From: Musa acuminata AAA Group
Taxonomy: Eukaryota; Streptophyta; Magnoliopsida; Zingiberales; Musaceae
Direction: 5' to 3'
Assembly: GCF_036884655.1 (NCBI RefSeq)
Contig: NC_088340.1
Location: 7,376,001 to 7,440,000, forward strand
Length of the DNA stretch: 64,000 nucleotides
Shown here: piece after piece, positions 39,801 to 51,800 of the stretch
Numbering within the stretch: the stretch's first letter is position 1
Layout: each line of letters begins with the position of its first letter
The notes under the pieces: generated by a model
Database searches by the model: none
Told to the model about the DNA's origin: nothing
What the model saw: only the letters and a program-made list of their open reading frames with translations
Program-made: the position numbers and the translations under genes

Positions 39801-42800
39801 ATAGATTTTTCTAAAATTTCCTTTCGGTATTGTTATCTAGTCCTATTTGAGGGACATAAGCACTTACATTGTTCAAAATCTTTTTTCAAACATAAATTTT
39901 ATTGCAATGATTATATGCCCAGGTCTTCACCTTGGTAACATTGTTCTTTAGAGCTATATATAATAATACCTACATAGTTTCTACTATTGACATTCCAGGA
40001 CACCGAACCAGTACTATTAGTCTCTATATTTCCCTGTAAATTAAAGTTATTCATATATACCAATTTAACCCCTTGGATGAAAGTATTTCCATGATTTAAA
40101 TCAGGGTTCTCAATTTCGATGTGTACTGTTCGGTACGGGCGTTATGTAATGGTCCAAGAAGATACCAGTACACGTACCGCTCTCTACCGGGCGGTACCAG
40201 TGTTTTGATTGGTACTAAGGCATATGGTCGGTACGCCTTGACGTGGTAGGTGGATGTAGGGCGTACCGACGGTATATACCGGTACAAACCGTACCGAGTA
40301 GAGCTCGGTACGCCGATACAGACCGGTATTCAAAATCTTGATTTGAATTGTTGCCTTAATCCTATACTCCTGAATTAACTTATTTACTTGTGTTTGCTTA
40401 TGTTGCACCATATTAAAGCATTTATGTGATTTGTTGTGTATGTGATCTCTTGGTCTACTCTTTGTACGTTAGAGCACCTAGATGGTAAAAATGCCTCATT
40501 TTCAGGTGCAACCTAATTAATACTAGAAACAGTTAAGATCCATGCTCCTGAAGTATGACAGTGTGATGCTGATTGTTGGTATCCTAATGCAACCCTCCTT
40601 TTCCATTTGAGCTTGGGATCGGGATTGATGGTGTTAAAATTCACAATTTGACTCCATAAGAGAGGTAAAGGTGTAGAAGACCTATCACAGTTGGAGGGTT
40701 GTAGAAAGCTACCTATTTTCATTCGATGTGGAGGGGTGCCCGATTCTATCGTTGAATAGCTTGGGTTTTTGCTTATGCACTTGCACGAGTATACACAAAT
40801 TATGTGTACATATGCAAGGTTCGCCGTACCATACCGTACCAGCATTTCGACCCGGGCTCGGTACGATATGGTACCGGTATACCGGGCGGTACATCAGGGC
40901 ATACCGAGCGGTACACCTTGGTGTACCGAACAATTTTATACTTTTTCATATTGTAGCACTGTAGCAGTATTACAGTATAGTACTGTAGTACTGTAGCAGT
41001 ACCGGACGGTCCGCGTACCGATAACATGTCGGACCGGTACGTACCGCCCGGTATGGGTGGTACACTTCGGTATGGCAGACCTTGTACATATATATATCAT
41101 ATGTTTTAGTTCGGGAAGGATTAAGGCCTCACTCTAACAACAGTAAGGTCTTATCCAACTATTTTGGGGTGTGTAACATAAATTATTTCCTTCTAAGGAA
41201 CTCTGTTTATAATTTATAAAATAAGCCTCACTCCTAGTTCATCCAATTAAAGATCTACATATTAATCATGATAAATAACATGTAAAAAGATCACACTAAA
41301 ATGAAAGGGATTATGCTTTAAAGCAAGGTTCATTGTACCGCAGCATACCGCTCGGTACGGGTGGTAACCGATCTGACATGAGACCAGTGCAGGCGGTACA
41401 TCGGTATGCCTCCATGTACCATGTGTTGGTACACTCGGTATGGCTCGATACAGCTTGGTACGTACCATACCGACATTTGGTCGATACACCAGTATAGACC
41501 GGTAAGACGAACTATGCTTTAAAGGATACTGTTTAACTTTGTAAATATGCTTGTATAGGCATCATTTAATTTGTTTTAATCTTTGTTGACTAATCTGTTC
41601 TTTTATTATAGAAGTTGCATTTTGTTGGCTAGCTTCTAGACATGATAGGTCTAGAGATAAATTATCCCCGATACATCAATTTGCATCAGTGCTTGATCTT
41701 CCTATTTCTGTCTAAGCCAGTGGATCGGTTTTAATCCTATATATTTTGACCACAAACATCAATCAGTTCGATTGAAATCTGGTAAGTTGCAAGGCAACTT
41801 CACGAATGACAACTAGATTTTACTTGTTTCTTTTGAAACCTCTAAATCCTTTGCTTGCCCAAAAAATAAAAAGGAAGAAGAAAGGCATGAGATCATTTGC
41901 TCCTTATTTGAATGTAAGATGAACAGAAAATCAATCTAGACTGGGGATTAGATGAAGGTGTGAGAGTTGGAAACAATCCTTTTCTATGTTTCAGGGATAA
42001 CTTGCATTCTGTTCCAGTATAAATCTTCCTAAGATAAAAGTCAGGTCTAGTGGATTGGTGTTGTGAGAATGGCAAAAGCCACACAGTATATGAGAAATTT
42101 GAGTTAATTTTGACAATATTTGTACTCAGAAGCAGATGCGAAGTCAAGAACCATGAACAATAATATGGATGAAGCAAACTCCCTTGGTCCCAAGAAGAGA
42201 GAGTTACAGGTCTCCAGTTGAGCATTAAGGAATGCATAAGAGACATGGTGAATTGAAGGATGCCTTGATCAAAGTAGCAAAAATATATTTATGCATGCTC
42301 TCTAGGCAGAAGATGTTGGTTTTTTCCCTGCCAATGATGCTGTAGGATCATTATGTTGTGAATTGTGATCGTGCCAGGGTAGAGTGTACTTTTTCTTGTC
42401 ATGATAATTCTTTTGTGCTTTTTGTTTGAGTAGCATTATCTAAAATTTTTTCTTTTTCAGGTTTAGAAGTACAAGTGGTTTAATATACAACATCCAGACT
42501 GGTCTAGACTCTCTAGGAAGTTCTAGGCTAGAGTTAATTAACCGTCTTATTGAAATTGACCAAACAATGGACAATCCGAAGGATGATGATATTGAACGGC
42601 TTAGATACTGTCCAAATTGCTATGATGGTGATGGTCCTCTATGCCTACACTGCGAACTTGATGTCCTATTTCAGGTTGGTTATTTGTTGGATGTGATTTT
42701 TATTTACCATGTGAAATTTAATATTAGTTATCTGATCAACAGATGATTCCAGGTATATGAAGCTAGGCTCTCTCTTGTGAGAAGAGCGAACAACTATGCA

Positions 42801-45800
42801 ATGTTTGAATCAATAGAGGAGGCATTGGACTTGCAAAAGCGTAATTTTGAATTAAATCTTTTTTTCCGCAACAACAAAACCTCATTGGATAATGGCACTG
42901 GGAATGAGAAGAGTAAACAACGTCTTGTTAAAGAAGCCATTCAGGTAATCTTGGACGACGGTAAACGCAGATTGATGGGTCATTCAAAATATACTGGTTA
43001 TTTCCATATATAATATTTAATGCATGTCAATCTTTTACACGTTTTTTTGTCATATATATTTTTGTCTTATAAGAGAGCTAGTTCATATTGCTTTGGCACA
43101 AACGCTGTTAAATTGTGTGCTAATTCCAGAATGCTGAAGCATATGTAGGTATCACTTAGTGATATTTTTGCCCCTTCACACAGTCTATAGTATGTATGAT
43201 TGCAGTAAAGAAGTTCATTCTGCTTGTGATTTTTCTTTTGATTGAAATACATTATATTTCAGTGACTGTTTGTAGTTAGGACAAGACATGCAAGTATCTG
43301 CCTATCTGATAAGTGTCAGACATTTGAGATTTAGTCCTGCATGCAAAGAGGCTATATCATTGTTTTGGACTAGTGATATTGAGGTTGCTCTAGAGTAATC
43401 TTACTCTTGTGGTAGAGCCATCTTCACTTGTATTCTTATCCCAGTTGTAAATGCCTGTTGAATCAATACAGGTTATTGGCAATGTTTGCTGAAAACAAAT
43501 ACATAAAGAAGGTGAGGATTTAGGCTGGAAAATGTATTCATTTAAAGTTTAAGCAATGTTGGGATGAACATATAGGCTGTCTTATGAGGAGGAGATGCTG
43601 GGTTTCAGAATTGTTTCCTTCAGTCCCTTTGTTATGTCAAATTTGGTCATCAACCCAATATGCCAAAGTTGATTCAACCTGCTCCGTTTTTGCAAAAGAA
43701 ATCCTAGTCGCTTTTCTGGATTCGTTATTCAAGTGTGATTTCTTTTGCAAAATTGGAGCAGGTTGGGTCAACTTTGGCATATCGGGTTGACGACCAAATT
43801 TGTCGTCAACTTTGGCACATTGGGTGAACTTTGGCACATCAGCACTTTCAACTTTGGCATATCCTGAGTTGTTCCTTGTCTTTGTTGTGTAGCCTATTAC
43901 TGACCATATAATGATTGTTGATGGTAAAGTGGCAGTGGTTGAGAGTGTCACAGCATCACCTTATAGGAGCATGTGGAGCCTATCAAGGGATTATAAGAGC
44001 ACCAGTGTTTGGGTTATAATGAAGTGGGTTTTAATGCCTTGGTGGACATGCCTATGCTTGCAATTAGGTCCCAATCAGCGCCATCTGTCTTGACCTGATG
44101 ATGCGAAGATCGGTCAGTTGATGTCTCGGCCTTCTTTGCAGTTGCCTCATGGTCTTATTGTATTTTCTTCACCTTCCTTCTATGGATTTTGCTCCTAGAT
44201 TGACACCAATAGTTAAAAGCTTGAATTCTTATTGTGGATTGCCTTTTATTAGCAGTGGTTTGGTGTTTGCAAAAGCAAATGGATTGTTTTTTATGACTGT
44301 GATGCACCCAGCCCATGTCAAAGTCCTTAGCCTTGTGTCATGCTATTTGACGATTTGATTACCCATTTCCCTTTTATTGTTAACTCTTATTGTTTAGAGA
44401 AGGATTTTGGTTAATCCCCTTCCTCTTGTTGCTCATTCGCTCTACCCTAGTCATGTGTTTTCTTGCATCTCTCTTCCATAGAAGGGCTCCTTTTCCTCTC
44501 CCTTCTTGTTGGCCTCTAGTTTATCTACTGGTTCTTCTAATGTTGATCTCTCTCTAAGAAGACTTGACCTTCTTCCAGTGCTTGATTGTGTCAAGCAATA
44601 AAGGGAAAAACAATTAAAAATAGGTAACAGATCTTGTGGGTTAATTGCATTAAGGTTAAACATCAGTCTTTAACCCTTTCCTTTTTAAGCAAATATGTTT
44701 CCCTACCATCAAGAACTTGAAAACTAGGTTACAAGACAATCAGACAATGATTAGTGTTGGTTACTGTTTGACTATGATTGGGCACATGAATTCACACTCA
44801 AGTATTGCAGCATATCTGTATTTGAGGAGATGAATCAGTATTTAAGGAAATCATAAGGTTTTCTGCATCCACCTGGTCATTCCTTTTGTTGCTTGGGACC
44901 AGATTCTAGCCCTAATGTGATAATATTGAGCTTCTAGTGGATTTCAAGGAAATTTGTTCTTAAAAGAAATCCATCATGTTTGTTGGGAGCACCCATCTTG
45001 AGTCAGGATCAATTCAACTGTGTAGTTCATGTATCTCAAAGTGCGTGGACTGGTTATTTATTTGCATTTTAGTTGTTATGTTGCCTGTAGGCGCTGAAGG
45101 TAGGTTATTCTCTTTGATCCTTTAGGCAGAAGCTTGGCTGTTTTAGAAGGCACTGGCCAACATGCAGATCCTCCACTTAGCATAGATGGAGTCACTCTTG
45201 TAGATCCTCATCGACAATTTTCAACGCGAATGCGGTCCCTGGTCCCTCTGGATTTTAGTTGAAGACTGCATGTACTTTTTAAAAGTTTTTTTTGTATCAC
45301 TCAAACATAATTTACACTAAGAAGATTGTCTTGCATATTGTGGTAGGTTTTCTAGTTTTAACTGTTTGTAGGAGTTTTATGCTCCACTGAGAATCTCTTT
45401 CGGTCTTTCGATACCATAGCAAGGTCTGTCATACCGAAACGTACCGCCCGTACCGGGTGGTACGTAGTGGTCCGACAGGTTACCGGTACGTGGACCGCCC
45501 GGTACCGCTACAGTGCTATAGTATTATACTGTAGCACTGCTACAGTATGAAAAAAGTATAAAATTGTTCGGTACACCAGGGTGTACCGTTCGGTATGCCC
45601 TGATGTACCACCCGGTATACCGGTACCATATCGTACCAAGCCCGGGTCGAAACGTCGGTACGGTACAATACAGCGAACCTTGTACCATAGTTAATAATTT
45701 TTCTTCTTTCAGAAACACAAGGAAAATATGGATATATATTCATGTCTTGCAATTCTGTTCTTCGAACTTCTGATTGACGTAGATATGGTTAGCTACCAAT

Positions 45801-48800
45801 TAAATTAAGCTGTTATATAATGCATATGCAACTGCCAAAGTTTATATTTAAGCAAGTATGGTATTCATAATTCTGTGTTCCTATTGTTTCGATCCTTTGG
45901 TTTGACGCAGGTACTGAAAGTCCCTTCTGAACTGGAGACTACCCTTAGGGTCATAAAAAGTCATTCAACAGCAATCTTGGGAAGGCAGGGCGTGGAATCT
46001 GCCAAAAAACACTTGCTTCTTTTTGAGGTATATCTTGGACTTATTTTGGATATCATTAATGATGGTTGTTCCATAATATAATCTTGCAAAAATTAGTTGG
46101 TTTGTACTTGGTTTTGTTTTGTGGTTTGCTGGTTGTGGTTCTTTGTAAGAAAAAGCATGTTTGACCATTCATCCTGGTTGAGACTGAAACTTCAATAATT
46201 TGAAATTTTCAGATGATAGGACAAAGCTTTGATATCAATTTTTGGATGTCACTGTCTTGATCTTGCCCTAGCTGCCTCATGCAAGACAAGCTAGTAAAAT
46301 ATTGGATATGCATCTTTTTTCGCTGCTTGTGTCAAATGGCATGCACAGGAGAGAAAAATGTCTATTGTACTGTACTGCTGCTTTTTCTGCAGCTCTGGGG
46401 GACATGTGACGTTGTATGATCACTATGGTGCAAGGCCTTATCCCAGGCTTGGCATAAGATATCATTTATATATGTGTAGCATGTTAGTCTCTCCATTTAT
46501 GTTGCTTACTGAGTCTAGGGACAATAGAAAAGATAACTAATTGAGAACCAGCTGCTAATTGAAGGGAACAGAACACAGTAGCATACTGAGTTTGCATGAT
46601 ATAAAAATGACAAACGGTTGATTGCAAATTTTAGGTTTCTTAAGTTTGCTTTATACTATATGTTGTTGCACACTATAGGAAGTACATACTAAAACAACAA
46701 ATTTTTGGCTAAATTTATGTCATCACTATTACTAAGTAATTCTAGGCAAATCCTTTTTTGTGCATTTTGTCCTAATGTTTAGATTTGCTACAAATGCGCC
46801 CAAAATTCTCTTTTTTAGTCACAATAAATGAAATAGATTTTCATCGAATGTTGACTGATGTCAAGTCTGAAATTTCAGGACACCCCCTAGGAGGTAAGGT
46901 TTGAAATTTTTGCCCCATGCTCTGTCCATTATCATTAACACAACATGGTAAATGGTGATGCGAACGTAATGCTGTTGACAGAAGCTAACAGAAAGACAAG
47001 GGATCAGAGAGACTATTATTTTTTTTCCCTTTTTGACATTTTGCTGTTAAATTTGTTGTAACATAACATGCTTGAAATATTTTACGATATATGATTCATA
47101 AGCCCTAATGTTTCATAGGGTATGCGCAAGGAATATGCTCAGGCAAGATCCTTGTCAAGAGCTCAAGCTCAGGTACTGCGTGCTTATGACGAAATCAAAA
47201 TGGCTACTACAAGACTGCGTCTTAAAGCAACGGAGGATGAACCTGCTGCTATTAACGTGCTAAGTAAAGAAGAATTGGTTCCATCTAGCTTGCAGTTATC
47301 TAGCGAAAAGTTTGTGTCATTGTCATCATTGCAACGCATCAAAGGACAACTTCGCTATCTGAAGGTAAAGTATGGGTCTCTATACCTGTATTTTGATATT
47401 TATCGGGATGTATGTGATCTTGGTCTGTAGGGCATCATATAACATTTATCCAGCTCACCTTTAGATGATCTTAGCAACCACTAAGGTATGTAGAAGACAA
47501 TTATTAACTAGTAGTATTGTTGACTATGTAAAATCTGCAAACCTAGATTCTTTTCCTTTCTGGTTTATGAAAGGTGATGAGGTGGTTAAATTTCTGCTTG
47601 ATGCAGAACATGTGATGCATATTATAATGGTTAAAGACAGCCCAAATGCTAGGTAACACTCATTTAGGATAAATATAGTTGAGAATTAGGTATGAGTTCT
47701 ATATCCTAGAGGCATTGATGGCTAGCCTTTAATTCAGGTGTTCTAGTTTTGGTAATTCTATTGTCAAATTAGTGTTAATAAATGCATAGTGAATGAATTG
47801 ACAGAAAAAGTTATTCTTAATTCTTATGAAGGATGATGGATGATCTATATGGGGTTTGGATTTGACGATTCATCGACTCGATACCATCTTTCAAATGGAA
47901 GTTTTGACGGAGGAGAGAACTATTGCAGAAAGACTAAGCGTAAAACCGAAAGAAAGCAATCTCTATTGCTTGTAAAGCTAAAATGATAACTGCAGGTTGT
48001 CTTAAAAGAGTGATAGAAAGCTTATGGGTGCGTGAAAAGACAGGTTGTCTCCAGGCAACTCGTTAGTGCTCTCGGCAGGTTGCAGTTGCTATTGGTTCTC
48101 GATCTCCTCCTCCTCTCTTCACTGCTGGGACCTTCTCCTGAGGTTTGGACAGCATGTAGCTGGCGTTGAGGACTTCTTGTTGTAGCTAGATGAAGCTTTG
48201 GGTTGTTGGAACATGAGGAAGAAGGTTGTGGCGGGAAGAAGAAGGCTGCAGTCGTGCAGAATTCTCCCGGCTCTTTGCTGAAGGCTTCCTTGGTTGGTTT
48301 TTGATTGGGGCACACCCCTTGTTTTGTAGGGTGAGGGCCCTAAGTCCTTAAGGCTTAGGAGTTTCCTTGTGGGGCGCAATAATTAGGATTCTCCTTTTTA
48401 GGGTTTTCCTTGTGGGGTGCTGTACCTAGAATTCCCTTGTAGGGCTGCCGCACCCTTCTTGCTTGGTGCCTGCCTGTATTTGGGTGAGAACGGCCCTTTT
48501 AGGACTTGGATTGTGGTTAGAGGGCTGCTGTTTCTTGGACTTGGGCTTTGCTTGTCCGAATAGGGCTGAATATTATCAAGATCGTCCCTGATCAATGAAA
48601 GAGCTTTTCATCCTGATCAATGAAAGAGCTTAATGAATAGCCAAGCATCACATTAAGAGACAAAGCAATCAATTATGCCTGTTCAAGCTTGGATAAGATT
48701 CAAAACAAAGTCCATTAGTGTCATAAGCTTTAAATCCTGGAAATTATGATGTCATGACACAATGAATGTTGATATACCTTTCAAAAGGTTCACTGTTATA

Positions 48801-51800
48801 AAGACTGGCTCATATTTGAGGTTATGATAGGTTAATTATATCTACTGCTAGTTTTCATCTCATCTTGAGGGAAAAAAGAGAAAAAGAATGTTATTCTAAC
48901 AAATAACAGATGTGGTGCAAGGATAAAAAATGATCAATGGTTAATGGAAGAAAATGAATAAGAAGAAAAAATATTCTTGTTTTTTTCTAGATTTTGTACT
49001 GGTTCGAGTCTAAAGATTATGAACTTGAACATTCAGGAGTAGATAAATAAGGTGAAAACTTGGACTTTGTCTTTTCTTGTCAAGATAATTACGCTGGCAT
49101 AAATCACAAACCAAAAATGCAAGAGGGTATTTCATTCTCACCCTTTAATTGATTGGACTTCATGTTGTGAACCTTGGAAAATGGTCCTTGTTCTCAGTTT
49201 CATCTTTGGAGATATTTTTAACAATTACTTAAAATTTGATGAACAATTCTTAATGTTCGATTGGAGAATGATTGAAACAGTACAAGGTGATATTCTTTCT
49301 TAAAAATGCATCTTTTTGGGGTGTCCATGGTGCTATGATTGAAATTTTTAGTATAATGGTTTTGGGAATACTTATTCCTTTCACAATGGTGTCCTTGTAA
49401 AAGAATTATGGAGATTATAACTGATGGTTTTTTTTAGACATTATGTTGAACTAGATATTTCAGTTTCACATTGTAGAGGCTTGTTGGCAACCTGTAGGCA
49501 TGCAATATGCCAGTACAAAAAAAGTATGTAGGGCCAGTACTAACTTATCATGCACATGGCATCCAATGAAGTCCCGCGCTATGTGTTTGTCTTAAGAATT
49601 TTTTCATAACTTGGCATGGCATGAAGTTCTGTTCCAATACTAACATAGTAAAGGTTTTTTGTAACCTTTTCATTTACTTATTTATTGTCTGGCTGTTCAC
49701 TCACAGTCATATACTTCAGTAAATGAATGCATTTAAACATATTAGAAATTGCACAAAGCCACAAAGTATTATGGTAGAAAGATTCTGACTATTGAGTCAA
49801 GGTATACTGTAATCATGGGAGAATAAATATTTGCAGGAACAAGTATTTCGAAGAACTGAATTAGTTTCTCTCATTACAGAGTGTAGAACTAAGGATGCTT
49901 CTTATATAACTGAATGAGTGGTAGTCTACAATTCTACATGCATCTGTTTGTCTTTGGGAATCGTGTCTTTGGACATTTGAAGTTGGTAAATTAGTAACTG
50001 ATGAGGAAGAAATTGTTAATGTGCAATTCTGATTATGCATACTATGACAAATGGATTAAGGTTTTAAACACAATAGATTGTCAGCTAGTTAAGTTTTAAC
50101 TTCGGATTTCGTATACTTGATCTGGATGGAAAACTTGTGATGCATGCTATCTATTTTCATTAGTCTTGGAGCTTGTGCAATATTATATATTTCTTCTGTT
50201 TCTTGTTTGTTTTGGTTTACAACTTTTGACATTCTACTTAGTACTCGTTGTTTTCCATTGTACTGCATTTGTCTAGGGAATGGCTCTGTCTAATCAGGTA
50301 ACACATCATCAGTGCCTTGATTCATTGTCGAAGCCTCAGGAGACGGCTAAAAATTCTTCCTTTGCAATTAAAGAAAGCATTTGTAGCACAGATCAGGAGC
50401 CTTGCCCTGTATGTCATGAGAGACTTTTTAATCAGAAGATGGTTTTTGAATGTGGACATGTCATTTGTTGCAATTGTAAGGAATTTGATCTTTTAATTCC
50501 TTTTCCAGATGTAATTTTTCTGTTTGTTGTACACTGCATTTGGTTTAACGAAATCCCAGTTACAAGTACACATTATCTCAAATGATGGGCATTTATGGTT
50601 CAAACAATTGTGTTAAACAGACATATTGTTTTTTTCTAAAACAATGCAATCTACTCATTTAGCTTCTTGGGGATATACTAATATACAGTAAAATTAAATA
50701 CAAAAATCAGTCAAAGTTCTTTAATGGTATTGTGAGGGCAAGGTTCTAGTTGCAGGCAGAATTTATTGATTTAAGACAGTTCTGTGGTATTTGAGTCTAT
50801 TAATTTTTTTAGAGCTAAATTCTTAATATTATTATTTAATTATTTGGATTTTTGACACCTTTTGTTACAGACACTAGGTTTGGATAAGTTTATTCAATTT
50901 AGGTAAAGGATTTGGACTTGAGAAATATCACTTCTTTTAAGTTAGAGTTTTCAATTGTTATCTAACAATCAAGCCTAGACATTCGACAAGTGTTGAGTTC
51001 ATTATGTTATATATTAATAATTTTCTTCGTATATTCTTTTTTCTATTTACCCTTACTAGATATATATGCTTTATTTTTCATTGGTACCAAAGATAAAAAA
51101 AATAGAGCAATGAAATATTATGCAGCAAGCTAGGTGGTTAAAGTGGGAGGAGCATCAGGAGTTTTTGTATGTTCACCTGGTGCCCTTTAAATAAAAAGAA
51201 ATTATTATAAGATGATTATTAGATCAATCATTTTTAATGAACTTTTGAGTGTTAGGCAATTAAAGAAGTAAGGAGTTTACGTAGCTGAAACTAGAATGTT
51301 GAGATGGATTTATAGAGTTATTAAGAAAGAGTAAAAAGTGTCTTACTCGTGAGCAGTTAGGTATAGCCTAGAGGATAAAATGAGAAATCATTTAAGAGGA
51401 TGTGGACATGTTCAAAGAAGTTCTGTAGATGCTATTATTCTACAAGTGTGTTGATTAGTATTAGTGAGATATGAGGGGAGACCTAAAAATATTTTTTTAG
51501 AAACAATAAAAAAATATTTCAATGCTCTTGATTTAGTTAGACGTTAAAAGGTTGGGAAATTTCATTTCTATAGCAAAGACCATTGTCTTATGGCACAGAC
51601 ACAATGCAGTCATATGTTTACACCTTGAGCACGGTTCACCAGGAAATGTATTGTCAGTTTTCCAGCATAAAACTTCTCAATCTTTGCCAACACATGTTGA
51701 TCAGCATGTGAATCCTTGTTCTAAAGGTATAATCTTTCGTGCTCAAGAATCTAGAATTCATCAAATTATTCGAATCGAATTGGATTCTGTCAGCTAGTCA

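Noticed and set aside
40513..41027. Several Tyr/Arg-rich frames on both strands, recurring near 45.5 kb and 35.3 kb
   Set aside because: GTACCG repeats yield recurrent Y-R-Y/P-V peptides in most frames; a repeat artefact, not genes.
48022..48379. Reverse-strand frames in intron 14
   Set aside because: Ser/Arg-rich low complexity in a suspected repeat; no domain.
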